Positions 1 to 8,200 of a stretch of DNA of 41,564 nt are shown here, piece after piece. Source of the stretch: Pseudomonadota bacterium (GTDB taxonomy: Bacteria > Pseudomonadota > Gammaproteobacteria > Burkholderiales > Burkholderiaceae); the NCBI GenBank assembly GCA_021783435.1, contig JAJXUC010000015.1:1-41564 (forward strand), in the 5' to 3' direction. The stretch's first letter is position 1. The number at the start of each line of letters is the position of its first letter. The notes below the pieces were generated by a model. The model saw only the letters and a program-made list of their open reading frames with translations. It did not search any database and had not been told where the DNA came from. Made by a program: the position numbers and the translations under genes.

Positions 1-237
1 TCGGCAGCCACCAGTGCCGCGGCCAACGCAGCAAGCCATGCCGGCAGCGCCATGAACCAGGCTGCGAGCGCCGCCAAATCGGCAGCAAGCGCTGCTGCCG
101 CAGGTGCAGCCAGCGCAGCAAGTGCTGCCAAATCCGGTGCGGCGACTGCTGCCAGCGCCGCCCAGAGTGCGGCGTCCAGCGCCATGGGTGCCGCCAAGGA
201 CGCAACGCAGAAGGTCAAGGACGCGATGAAGAACTGA
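1..237 (+). CDS. Alanine-rich low-complexity protein, 3' part only
   Basis: The reading frame is open from the first base of the window and ends at a TGA at 235-237, so the gene begins upstream. An ATG at 52 is available, but the same composition continues before it, so it need not be the start. The visible 78 residues are almost all Ala, Ser and Gly with occasional Lys and Gln, in a loose repeat of the type AASAAKS. They end in a charged tail with the pattern KDATQKVKDAMKN. Such sequence would form an amphipathic helix or coiled coil and recalls LEA-like, histone-H1-like or phasin-like proteins. I cannot assign a function. A strong terminator follows 30 bases downstream, which supports a real transcribed gene. 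Confidence 0.6.
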   Translation, partial: SAATSAAANAASHAGSAMNQAASAAKSAASAAAAGAASAASAAKSGAATAASAAQSAASSAMGAAKDATQKVKDAMKN

Positions 238-266
238 GTTTCTTCAGGTGACGAACTTCAGGTGAC

Positions 267-293
267 AAACGGCGGACCTGGTCCGCCGTTTTC
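267..293 (+). terminator. Rho-independent terminator after the Ala-rich gene
   Basis: Perfect 10-bp inverted repeat, arms 268-277 and 281-290 with a 3-base loop. The stem is GC-rich and runs into TTTTC on the + strand. A run of A at 267-269 would give a shorter tract on the minus strand, so it may also help to stop the diguanylate cyclase transcript that converges from the right. Confidence 0.85.
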
Positions 294-327
294 TTGCCCT
301 GAACGCTGACGCCGGCATGCGCCGACC

Positions 328-2421
328 TCAGGCTTGACCCATCGGACGCGTGGGCACGGCGTCGGTGCCGTCGGCCGTGGCAGGCGCGTCGGATGCCTGC
401 AGCGTGAGCGGCAGGTCCAGGGTGTCGTCATGAACCTGGCCCAGGATATCGGCCTCGAACGTGGTCCAGGCGAACTTGCGTGTGGCCTTGTTGCGTTTGC
501 TGCGATAGAGCGCCTGGTCGGCCAACATCAGCAGTGCTTCCATGCTTTGCGCCGTTGCCCCGAGCCAGACGACACCCAGGCTGAGCCCGGGCGTGGCCGA
601 GTCGGATTCGGCAAGTTGCAGGGGTTGCTGCACCTGGTCGATCAGGCGGCGTAAAACGGGGTCGATGTCGGCGGATTCGCGCACCGGGGCGAAGGCAATC
701 ACGAACTCGTCGCCACCCAGGCGGACCAGATAGTCTTCCGGCCGCAGCGCATGGCGCATCCGCAGCGCCACCTCGCGCAGGAACACATCGCCAGCCTTGT
801 GGCCGAAGCGGTCGTTGACCTGCTTGAAATCGTCAAGATCCACCAGCGCCAGGGCGTGGCGCCCGGATGTGCCGAGCATGGCCCAGCCCGACAGAAATTC
901 GGTCAGGGCGGCGCGATTGGGCAAGCCCGTGAGCACATCGTGCAAGGCCAGGTGCCGCTGGCTGTCGCGCTCGTGTTCCAGGATCTCGCGCAGGCGCAGA
1001 TTGTCGAGCACCAGCTCGATCTGCTGGCGCAAACGCCAGGCGCCGCGCTGGGTCGCGCGTTGGCGCCCGCTGCCGCGACCGAGCCAGGGAACGTCCTGCA
1101 GAACCAGTACGGCCCAGGGTGTCTGCTGCATGCACAGCGGCAGCGCCATGCCCTCCTCGGCCGTTGCGCCAAGGGCCAGCACCTCTTGCTGCCAGGACTG
1201 CAAAGCGAGCGGGAAACACGGCAGTGGCAGCGCAGCCAGGCGTGGCGGCCCCGCATGGGCGAGCACGGCCATGTTGCCCACCTCGTCCAGACGCAACAGC
1301 CAGGCCGAACTGCACAGTCCATGTTCGAGCAGGCTTGCACACAGCAGACGTGGAAGCTCCTGCAGACTTTCCGACTTGAAGCCGGCACGCACCACGCCGC
1401 TGTAGGTGCGGTCCCAGGCGGAACGCACGCGCAACGCCCGCATCATGCTGGCGGCCTGGAAAAAAGCACCCCAGGCAAGCACCAGCATCGCCAGGGCAGC
1501 AAACCACTGCAAGCGGGTATTGCGCCACAAGGCGATCCATAAATCGCGCTGCGGAATGGTGACGAAGGCCGTGATGCCAAAGGTTCCAACCCGGTGCCAG
1601 GCCAGATTGCGCAGCATCGTGTCAGCCGAGACGAACCCGCGAATGAAGCCTTGTTGCGTCACCGGACCTTGTCGCAACGTGCGCGCCAGGATGCCCTGGC
1701 GTGGCGCACTGTAATAGTCGGGCTGCAGCGCCTCGGGCACCAGTGGCCAGCGCAGCAGCATGACGCCGTCATTGCGGATCCACCCTGCGGCAAAGCCGGG
1801 CCATTGCCTGTCTTGCTCCTGGCTCAGTTTTTCCACCGTGTCGGCCTGGAGGGAAAAATCCATGATCAACTCGACGGCGCCGATGAGCTTTCCCTGCGCA
1901 TTGCGCACCGGCAGGCGCAAGGGCAGATGCCAGAGCATGCCACCTTCAGGATGGTGCATCGCGCCCACCTCCATGCGACCTTTCTGCAGATCGGCCATGG
2001 CGCGGGCCATGCCGGGCTCTCGATGCCGTATCCCACCAGGCTCGTCGCTCGCCAGCATCTGGCCCTGCGCATCCAGGATCCGCGTGAACAACACGCGCGG
2101 CGGGCTCAGATCGTCATAGGCATCCAGCCACAAGTCGAGTGCGGAAGGGCTGCTTTGGAGCAACTCCGGGTGCGCACCCAGGCCCGTGGCCAGCAACTCG
2201 CCATATTGCTGCGCCCGGGAAAAATCCTTCTTCATCAACTCGGCCAGCAGCAGAGCGTTGGCCTGCAGTTGCCCGCTCACTTCGGCTTGGGTACGGCGCT
2301 CGATCTGAAGGGTTGCCCACGCGGTGTAGAACAAAACCAGTAAGGTGAACGCGACCATCCACAGGCGCAAGCGCCACACACCCGAGGGTGTCAGTTGGTG
2401 GGAGGCCACGGGGGCTGGCAT
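328..2421 (-). CDS. Membrane diguanylate cyclase with periplasmic sensor, GAF-like and GGDEF domains
   Basis: It makes the second messenger cyclic di-GMP from two GTP at the inner membrane. With the ATG at 2421 the protein has 697 residues. A transmembrane helix lies at about 20-36, a periplasmic region of some 260 residues (Cache-like by size and position) follows, and a second helix lies at about 304-323. A cytosolic stretch around 340-480 looks GAF-like, and a GGDEF domain follows. The catalytic GGDEF motif begins near residue 569. The preceding RPED sits exactly five residues upstream, the layout of an intact RxxD inhibitory I-site, so product feedback is likely. The frame is open further upstream, but that extension is Arg-rich and precedes a natural transmembrane N-terminus. 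The ligand of the sensor domain is unknown. The gene stands alone. Confidence 0.9.
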   Translation of the reverse strand: MPAPVASHQLTPSGVWRLRLWMVAFTLLVLFYTAWATLQIERRTQAEVSGQLQANALLLAELMKKDFSRAQQYGELLATGLGAHPELLQSSPSALDLWLDAYDDLSPPRVLFTRILDAQGQMLASDEPGGIRHREPGMARAMADLQKGRMEVGAMHHPEGGMLWHLPLRLPVRNAQGKLIGAVELIMDFSLQADTVEKLSQEQDRQWPGFAAGWIRNDGVMLLRWPLVPEALQPDYYSAPRQGILARTLRQGPVTQQGFIRGFVSADTMLRNLAWHRVGTFGITAFVTIPQRDLWIALWRNTRLQWFAALAMLVLAWGAFFQAASMMRALRVRSAWDRTYSGVVRAGFKSESLQELPRLLCASLLEHGLCSSAWLLRLDEVGNMAVLAHAGPPRLAALPLPCFPLALQSWQQEVLALGATAEEGMALPLCMQQTPWAVLVLQDVPWLGRGSGRQRATQRGAWRLRQQIELVLDNLRLREILEHERDSQRHLALHDVLTGLPNRAALTEFLSGWAMLGTSGRHALALVDLDDFKQVNDRFGHKAGDVFLREVALRMRHALRPEDYLVRLGGDEFVIAFAPVRESADIDPVLRRLIDQVQQPLQLAESDSATPGLSLGVVWLGATAQSMEALLMLADQALYRSKRNKATRKFAWTTFEADILGQVHDDTLDLPLTLQASDAPATADGTDAVPTRPMGQA

Positions 2422-2619
2422 GAATGCGTGGACTTGGCACGAAGCACGGTTGCTCAAGCATACACAGAGCCGACCCGAAAACCCGGCAATCGCGGAGACG
2501 ATGCGTGGGCGCAACGGTCTCCTGCGGGCAACGACGGTGGACAGCGGGCCCACGCTCGCCTGGCGGAACACGCCGCTCGTCGCGGCGCACCGAAACCGCC
2601 GCAAGGCGGCGCGGGAGGC

Positions 2620-3198
2620 TCAAGCCGCGGGATGCGCCATGTCGCGATGCGCCTGGGCGAACGCGGCGAAACCCAGCATGAACCGTCGCAGTTGCTCGTG
2701 GACGTTGGCGTCGGACAGCGTGCCGTCTGGCGCGAACGCGCTGGATGCGCGGGGCACCAGCAGACGGCCTTCGCTCCAAAGCTCGACGCCCAATGTGCGC
2801 AGCACGGGCAGCCAGGCGCCTTGGCTCAGAATCGTGCCGAATCCACCGGGCGAGGCCCCCATGATGGCGACCGGCTTGCCACGAAACACCCGCGCGGCGT
2901 CCTGCGCCGGCCGCGAAAGCCAGTCGATCGCGTTCTTGAGCACCCCGGGAATGGAGTTGTTGTATTCCGGCGTGACGAGCAGCAGGCCGTCCGCTGCGGC
3001 AATGGCGTCCTTGAGCTTGGCCACGGCCGCCGGAATGCCGTTGGCCTCCTCGGCGTCGCCGTCATACAACGGAATGTCATGGGGCGTGTGGCAACTGAGT
3101 TCGCAGCCCTCTGGCGCACAAGCGGCGGCCGCCTTGAGCAACGCGGTGTTGAACGACGCCCGCCGCAGACTTCCTGACAATCCAACGAGTTTGACCAT
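2620..3198 (-). CDS. NADPH-dependent FMN reductase (flavodoxin-like fold)
   Basis: A 192-residue cytosolic flavoprotein of the NADPH-dependent FMN reductase family, which includes ChrR/YieF quinone or chromate reductases. It begins with the phosphate-binding loop LSGSLRRASFN and carries the family block TPEYNNSIPGVLKNAIDW at about residues 76-93. A second flavin-contact loop is GASPGGFG. ATG at 3198 is chosen because a GGAGG sits four bases before it; the GTG three bases earlier would be too close. The family reduces FMN, quinones or metal oxyanions with NADPH, often for oxidative defence. It shares the strand with the broken pirin gene and lies about 110 bases downstream of it; pirins and FMN reductases are both redox-related, but cotranscription is only inferred. 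Confidence 0.85.
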   Translation of the reverse strand: MVKLVGLSGSLRRASFNTALLKAAAACAPEGCELSCHTPHDIPLYDGDAEEANGIPAAVAKLKDAIAAADGLLLVTPEYNNSIPGVLKNAIDWLSRPAQDAARVFRGKPVAIMGASPGGFGTILSQGAWLPVLRTLGVELWSEGRLLVPRASSAFAPDGTLSDANVHEQLRRFMLGFAAFAQAHRDMAHPAA

Positions 3199-3309
3199 CA
3201 CTCCTCCGTATCAACGACTGGGACACCCAGTTCTTCGATTGGCAGTCTGCACCGGCGCTTCTGGAGGCCGAGGCAGACATGCCGCCGCATCCGGCGCTCC
3301 ACTGGGAAC

Positions 3310-3980
3310 TCAAGGCGCGGTATCCACCAGGATCACCTCGGCGTCCTCGAGGGCGGTGATGTGAAGCGTGGATTCGTCGCGCACTGCTGCACCGTCGCGG
3401 GCGTCCAGGGTCGTGCCGTTGATCTCGACTTTGCCCTTCGTGCTCACGAGGTAGCCCCGCCGGTCTGCAGTCAAGCTGTACCCAGGACACGCGCATCGGC
3501 GCGGATCGGCAAGGCGTCTTCATCGCCCGGCATGCCGCTGGCCAAGATGACGAAACGGCCGGAGCGATCCTTTTTGGGGAAGGGCTTGGCATCCCAGGCC
3601 GGGGGGCCGCCCTCTTGGTTGGGAATGATCCAGATCTGGAAGATCGTGGTCGGTCCGGCTTCCAGGTTGTATTCGGAGTGGCGGATTCCGCTGCCTGCAC
3701 TCATCACCTGCACGTCGCCGGCCTCGGTGCGGCCGTGGTTGCCCAGACTGTCCTGGTGTGTGATCGCGCCCTCGCGCACGTAGGTGATGATCTCCATGTC
3801 GGCATGGGCGTGAGGCGGAAAACCGGTGGAGGGGGCGATGGTGTCGTCGTTCCAGACGCGCAACGCACCCCAACCCATGCGCGCGGGGTCGTGGTAGCCG
3901 GCAAAGGAGAAATGGTGTTTGGCGTTCAACCAGCCGTGGTCGGCGCCACCAAGGCGATCCAGTGGTCTGTGTTCGATCAT
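3310..3980 (-). pseudogene. Pirin family protein broken by a small internal deletion
   Basis: From the ATG at 3980, with a GGAG seven bases before it, the frame encodes a typical pirin. It has HGWLNAKHHFSFAGYHDP near the N-terminus, then PHAHADMEIITYV with metal-binding His residues, HQDSLGN, and SAGSGIRHSEYN. After ADARVLG the frame reaches a TGA at 3471. The expected C-terminal cupin strand is present in another frame, from YSLTADRRGYLVSTKGK to a TGA at 3310. Compared with ordinary pirins of about 230 residues, some ten residues are missing at the junction near 3478-3484, with a net frame change. The C-terminal half still reads cleanly without stops, so the lesion is recent or is a sequence error. 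Pirins act as quercetinases or redox regulators; this copy is probably inactive. Confidence 0.75.
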
Positions 3981-4087
3981 GCGAGGCTCCGAAGTGTGGA
4001 CCGGTCGGTCATGTGTCGCGCGGATCAGGAGGGGGCTTGCCTGTCGAACCTTGCCCATCCGGAGGCTGGCGTGCGGGTTCTGGACGA

Positions 4088-4810
4088 TCAGCGTTGCGTC
4101 AGCCGCGCGCGCGTGTCGGACAGGAGTTTTTGCATGCTGGCAAAGGCGCCGCGCTCGTCCTGGGCACGAATGGCCTCGAGGACCTTGCCATGGTCAGGCA
4201 GCGCCTTCTTGAAGTTGCTGGCGCGCCGTGCCGAGAAGGACAGGAGCATTTCGAGGGCGGAGCTGATCACGGTCGACAGCGGAATCAGCAACTGATTGCG
4301 ACTTGCCGCCAGCACCGCGACATGGAAGTTCAAGTCGGCCTTGACCCAATCCTGGATGTTTTCGGATGCAGCCATGGCCATGTAGGCTGACTCGACGTCT
4401 GCAAGCTCTGCCGGTGTGCGGTTGCGCGCCGCCAAAAGACAGGCGTTGGGCTCGATGATTTCCCGCACCTCGCTGAGTTGCCGCAGCAGCTCTTCGCCCT
4501 GGTCCTGGTCATGCCTGCAGCGCCACGCCAGAATGTCGGCGTCGAGCATGTTCCAGGCTTTCACCGGCCTGATCGAGGTTCCGATTCGCGGACGCGAATC
4601 AAGAAGCCCTTTTGCGCCCAGGACCTTGACGGCTTCTCGAAGCGCCGTCCGGCTGACCTGCAGCTCGGCGCAGAGCACTTCTTCGTTGGGCAAACTTTCC
4701 CCCGCAGGGTAGCGGCCCCCGACGATTCTCGATCCGAGTTCCTGAATGATCTGCCTGTGCAGAGCCGAACTGCTGTGGCCAGGGGGGGATCGCTTGGGCA
4801 ACGAGATCAT
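4088..4810 (-). CDS. dgoR: GntR/FadR-family regulator, likely galactonate repressor
   Basis: 240 residues: an N-terminal winged helix (about 15-80), with the recognition region SLPNEEVLCAELQVSRTALR, and a C-terminal all-helical FCD ligand domain (about 95-230). The FCD domain shows LNFHVAVLAAS and a later DHGKVLEAI, which carry the His residues expected to hold the metal and acid ligand. FadR-subfamily proteins of this size repress sugar-acid pathways and release DNA on binding the acid. The gene is divergent from dgoK-dgoA and shares a 65-base promoter region with it. A 14-base sequence in that region is repeated before the distant dehydratase operon. I infer that it is the repressor of the whole galactoside island with galactonate or a ketodeoxy derivative as inducer. 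The family call is firm; the ligand is inferred. Confidence 0.85.
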   Translation of the reverse strand: MISLPKRSPPGHSSSALHRQIIQELGSRIVGGRYPAGESLPNEEVLCAELQVSRTALREAVKVLGAKGLLDSRPRIGTSIRPVKAWNMLDADILAWRCRHDQDQGEELLRQLSEVREIIEPNACLLAARNRTPAELADVESAYMAMAASENIQDWVKADLNFHVAVLAASRNQLLIPLSTVISSALEMLLSFSARRASNFKKALPDHGKVLEAIRAQDERGAFASMQKLLSDTRARLTQR

Positions 4811-4831
4811 GGGTGAATGGCCTTCAGCTTA

Positions 4832-4845
4832 TTGTATGATGATTG
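4832..4845 (+). promoter_or_regulatory. Candidate DgoR operator in the dgoR-dgoK intergenic region
   Basis: The sequence TTGTATGATGATTG lies 22 bases before the regulator start and 30 bases before the dgoK start. An identical 14-mer lies before the dehydratase operon at 20150-20163. The core ATGATGAT is partly dyad-symmetric, and TATGAT inside it can serve as a -10 hexamer for dgoK, so binding would block transcription. I found no third exact copy by eye. Confidence 0.6.
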
Positions 4846-4875
4846 CACCGATATTCGAAAGCAAAGCCGTCTCCC

Positions 4876-5835
4876 ATGCAAGCGAATCCACCTTTGAGTC
4901 GTCATGGAGCGATAGGGCTTGATTGGGGCACGACGAGTCTACGAGCTTACCGTCTCGACGGGTCCGGCCAGCTTCAGGCGAGTATGAGCAATGACCAGGG
5001 CATCCTGAGATCGAGCCCCCGGTTCGCAGAGGTTTGCGAGCGCGTGATCACGGAACTCGGCGGAACCGGCTTCGACGGCCCGGTGATGCTCTCCGGCATG
5101 ATCGGCAGCACCTTGGGGTGGCAAGAGGTCCCGTACCTCGGTCTTCATCAACCCCTGGTGGAGCTCGCAAGCCACCTCGTGCCCGTGCTTGACGCGCCGC
5201 GTGGGCGGCCCTGCTGGATTGTTCCGGGCTATGCCGGATTCCCGTCCTCCGCAGAGCCGGCACAAGGCATCGACGTGATGCGCGGCGAGGAAGTGCAGCT
5301 GCTCGGAGCCTGCCTCCTGGAAACAACCCATGCCGGTTGCTGGTATGTACTCCCAGGGACCCACTCCAAATGGGTCTATGTCCAAGACGGCGTCATCCGG
5401 CGCTTCACCACATTCATGACGGGCGAATTGTTCGCAACGCTGTCGCAGCACGGCACGCTGGCGTCGCTCATGGCCGATGATGCCGGCACGAGTCCCCAGG
5501 CCTTCGCGGACGGGGTCAACGCTGCTGCGCAGCGTGGTTTGTCGAGCGCGCTGTTCGGCTGCCGGGCGCGTGTCGTCACCGGCACCATGCCGGCACGCGA
5601 CGCCAGGGATTACCTCAGCGGGCTGCTGATCGGCGCCGAGTGGCACGAGGCGCTGGCCCTGAGCCATCCGCGTCCAAGTCGAATCACCATCCTTGGCGCC
5701 CCCGCTCTTGCGCAGCGATACCGCGACGTCGGCGCCCAGTTGCGGATCGAGGTGGCTTGCCTCGATCCCGATGTGGCCTATGCCGCGGCCCTTGCCGAAC
5801 TGGCTGCGACCTGCCCGACCGCAAGCCAGGGATGA
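4876..5835 (+). CDS. dgoK: 2-dehydro-3-deoxygalactonokinase
   Basis: Phosphorylates 2-keto-3-deoxy-galactonate with ATP to the 6-phosphate in the cytosol, the fourth step of oxidative galactose breakdown. The 319-residue protein opens with IGLDWGTTSLRAYRL, the phosphate-binding loop of the DgoK branch of the actin-like kinases. It then shows SGMIGSTLGWQEVPYL, GEEVQLLGA, LPGTHSKWV and FTTFMTGELFA, all hallmark blocks of this family. ATG at 4876 is chosen because the family sequence starts right after it; the reading frame extends to a non-ATG start at 4843 that would overlap the operator. No strong ribosome site is visible. The aldolase follows after nine bases, so the two are cotranscribed and probably repressed through the site at 4832. 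Confidence 0.92.
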   Translation: MQANPPLSRHGAIGLDWGTTSLRAYRLDGSGQLQASMSNDQGILRSSPRFAEVCERVITELGGTGFDGPVMLSGMIGSTLGWQEVPYLGLHQPLVELASHLVPVLDAPRGRPCWIVPGYAGFPSSAEPAQGIDVMRGEEVQLLGACLLETTHAGCWYVLPGTHSKWVYVQDGVIRRFTTFMTGELFATLSQHGTLASLMADDAGTSPQAFADGVNAAAQRGLSSALFGCRARVVTGTMPARDARDYLSGLLIGAEWHEALALSHPRPSRITILGAPALAQRYRDVGAQLRIEVACLDPDVAYAAALAELAATCPTASQG

Positions 5836-5844
5836 GGCCGACCC

Positions 5845-6567
5845 ATGAGCCAGACACTGCCCCCCTTGCCGACCCGCACCCCGAAGCCAGCCGCGCTGCC
5901 CAGGCCGAAACTGGTTGCCATCCTGCGAGGGCTGCAGTTGGCGCGGGCGCAGGCCGTTGGCCAACTCTTGTTCGAAGCCGGCTTTCGTTGCATCGAGGTG
6001 CCACTGAACCGGCCGCAGGCGCTCGATTGCATCGCCGCCTTGTGCAGCGTGGCACCGCGCGATGCGCTGATCGGGGGTGGCACGATGCTGACGCCGAAGC
6101 AGGTGGATGACGTGTTCTCCGCTGGCGGCCGCCTGATGGTCGCTCCGAATAGCGACGCCGCCGTGATCGCTCGCGCCGCGGCGCTGGGCATGTTCTGCGC
6201 GCCAGGCGTGGCGACGCCCACCGAAGCCTTTCAGGCGCTGCGCGCCGGCGCGCATGCGCTCAAGCTGTTTCCAGCCGAGCAGATTGGCGTTCGCGGGCTC
6301 AAAGCCCTGTGCAGCGTGCTGCCCGCGGAGACCGAGTTATGGCCGGTCGGTGGCATCGGGCCGAGCGATCTTCAGGCGTGGCATGCCGCCGGAGCAACCG
6401 GCTTCGGCATCGGCAGCCAGTTGTTTCAACCCCATCTGGACTTACCCGAGCTGGCCGCTCGCGCCGGAGACTTCCTGAGGGCTGCAAGCAAGTTGCCCTT
6501 CGGCTTCGGCGAAGCCGGCGCGAAGCCGTTGCCCAGCTCCGCTTCAGGCTCGGCGGCTCAGGCTTGA
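5845..6567 (+). CDS. dgoA: 2-dehydro-3-deoxy-6-phosphogalactonate aldolase
   Basis: Class I aldolase of the KDPG/KDPGal family. It splits 2-keto-3-deoxy-6-phosphogalactonate into pyruvate and D-glyceraldehyde 3-phosphate. In 240 residues the Schiff-base lysine is visible as K140 in ALKLFPAE, the catalytic glutamate as E51 in IEVPL, and the phosphate and carboxylate contacts in AILRG and IGGGTMLTP. GGIGPSDLQAW and FGIGSQLF form the C-terminal phosphate site. An N-terminal extension of about 20 residues rich in Pro, and a C-terminal tail of about 20 Gly/Ala/Ser residues, exceed the usual length of about 205. The start is nine bases after dgoK. DgoA rather than Eda is chosen from the operon partner dgoK. 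Confidence 0.9.
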   Translation: MSQTLPPLPTRTPKPAALPRPKLVAILRGLQLARAQAVGQLLFEAGFRCIEVPLNRPQALDCIAALCSVAPRDALIGGGTMLTPKQVDDVFSAGGRLMVAPNSDAAVIARAAALGMFCAPGVATPTEAFQALRAGAHALKLFPAEQIGVRGLKALCSVLPAETELWPVGGIGPSDLQAWHAAGATGFGIGSQLFQPHLDLPELAARAGDFLRAASKLPFGFGEAGAKPLPSSASGSAAQA

Positions 6568-6580
6568 GGAGCCGGGTGGA

Positions 6581-6598
6581 GGCTGCGGCTGCGCAGCC
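6581..6598. terminator. Hairpin between convergent dgoA and glpD-like genes
   Basis: Perfect 7-bp stem with arms 6581-6587 and 6592-6598 and a 4-base loop, in the 79-base gap between two converging genes. There is no U-tract on either strand, so it may act only as an RNA 3'-end stabiliser or with Rho. Confidence 0.4.
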
Positions 6599-6646
6599 CA
6601 GGAACGGGCCGGGCAAGGCCGGCATCGCACAGATCGATTCGCACGC

Positions 6647-8200
6647 TCACGCGGCCGCCGCAAGCTCGATGTTGCGTCGCTCCTCGAACCAGCCGTCGAT
6701 GGCACGACACTGGGTCGGGTCGAGTTCGAGGCCCAGCTTGGTGCGTCGCCACAGAAAATCGTCCCCTGTTCGGGCCCACTCGACACGGGCGGCGTAGTCC
6801 AGCTCGGCGGCATGGATGCCGGGAACGACTTCACCACCCAGTGCAGCGGCGCCCGAGGCCTCACCGAGCCATGCGGTCATGCGTGCCCCGTAGGTTCGGG
6901 CCAAACGACGGACCGTGGACGCTTGCATCCAGCCATAGCGGCGCTGCATGGTGCCCACGAATGACTCGAAATCGCTGGCCGCGGGCTTGGCGGCACCCAG
7001 AACGCTCGACAAGTCGCCCCCGGGCAGGCAGGCATGTGCCGTCCATGCGCCTGATTTGTTCCCCAGCAAGGGGCCGAGAAGATCGGCGGCCTCCTCGGCC
7101 AGCTTGCGGTATGTCGTGATCTTGCCGCCCCACACCGTGAGCAGCGGGGCGGACGCCGCCGCGTCCAGCTCGATCCTGTAATCGCGCGTCACCGCGGAAG
7201 GATCATCCGAGGCATCGTCCAGCAGGGGACGAACGCCGGAGTAGCTCCAGGCTACGTCGGCAGCGCAGACCTGGCTGCGGAAATAATGATTGACGCTGCT
7301 GCAAAGGTACTCGATTTCCTGCGCGTCGATGCTGGGCCGCCCAGGCTCGCCGTCATAGGGAACATCGGTGGTTCCGATCAGCGTGAATCGCGAGCCATAG
7401 GGCAAGGCGAAAACAATGCGGCGATCCTGGTTCTGCAGGATGTAGGCATGGTCATGCGCAAACATGCGGGGCACCACGATGTGGCTTCCCTTGACGAGCC
7501 GGAGCTTGCGCGTGCCCGCCATTCCAAGCTCTTCGCGCAGGAAGCTCTCCGCCCAGGGCCCCGCCGCATTGACCAGCGCCCGGGCACGGACCGTCTGGCC
7601 CTGCCCCGTCGAGGACCGCACCTGAAGGGTCCAGCCGCTGGCGGCCCTCGTGACCCTGTCGACGCGCGTTCGCGTCAGGATCGATGCCCCGCGCTCCGTC
7701 GCATCCAGCGCGTTGAGAACGACCAGGCGCGCATCGTCGACCCAGCCGTCCGAATAGACGAAGCCCTTGCGATAACGGTCCTGCAGCGCGCTTCCGGCAG
7801 GGTGTCGCGTCAGGTCGACGACCTCTGACGCCGGAAGCAAGCGCCGGGGCGCGAGGTGGTCGTAGAGCCACAGTCCGGTCCTGACCATCCACAGCGGGCG
7901 CAGCGCGGGCACATGGGGCATCACGAAACGCAGCGGCCACATGATGTGGGGGGCGCTCGCAAGCAACCGCTCCCGCTCCTGCAGGGCTTTGCGCACCAGG
8001 GAGAATTCGTAAAACTCCAGGTAACGCAAGCCGCCGTGAATCAGCTTGGTCGAGGCCGACGAGGTGTGGGCCGCCAGGTCGTGCTGCTCGCAAAGACAGA
8101 CCTTCAGACCGCGGCCGGCGAGATCGCGCGCGATGCCGCAGCCATTGATTCCTCCGCCGACGACGACAACGTCGCAGGAGGTCGACGGGACTTCAGCCAC
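6647..8200 (-). CDS. glpD: Glycerol-3-phosphate dehydrogenase, FAD-dependent (GlpD type)
   Basis: Oxidises sn-glycerol 3-phosphate to dihydroxyacetone phosphate and passes electrons to quinone at the inner membrane. The N-terminal FAD motif GGGINGCGIA is followed by SSASTKLIHGGLRYLE, YSDGWVDDARL, KGSHIVVPR, IGTTDVPYDG and YSGVRPLLDD, closely matching bacterial GlpD over its whole length of about 517 residues. Start: GTG at 8200, with GGGAGG seven bases before it; longer frames would run into the preceding lactonase gene. It overlaps the end of that gene by eight bases, so it is the last cistron of the galactoside operon and translationally coupled. GlpD is not part of galactose breakdown itself. 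Its presence hints that a glycerol- or L-glyceraldehyde-3-phosphate-derived product arises from the same substrates. Confidence 0.9.
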   Translation of the reverse strand: MAEVPSTSCDVVVVGGGINGCGIARDLAGRGLKVCLCEQHDLAAHTSSASTKLIHGGLRYLEFYEFSLVRKALQERERLLASAPHIMWPLRFVMPHVPALRPLWMVRTGLWLYDHLAPRRLLPASEVVDLTRHPAGSALQDRYRKGFVYSDGWVDDARLVVLNALDATERGASILTRTRVDRVTRAASGWTLQVRSSTGQGQTVRARALVNAAGPWAESFLREELGMAGTRKLRLVKGSHIVVPRMFAHDHAYILQNQDRRIVFALPYGSRFTLIGTTDVPYDGEPGRPSIDAQEIEYLCSSVNHYFRSQVCAADVAWSYSGVRPLLDDASDDPSAVTRDYRIELDAAASAPLLTVWGGKITTYRKLAEEAADLLGPLLGNKSGAWTAHACLPGGDLSSVLGAAKPAASDFESFVGTMQRRYGWMQASTVRRLARTYGARMTAWLGEASGAAALGGEVVPGIHAAELDYAARVEWARTGDDFLWRRTKLGLELDPTQCRAIDGWFEERRNIELAAAA

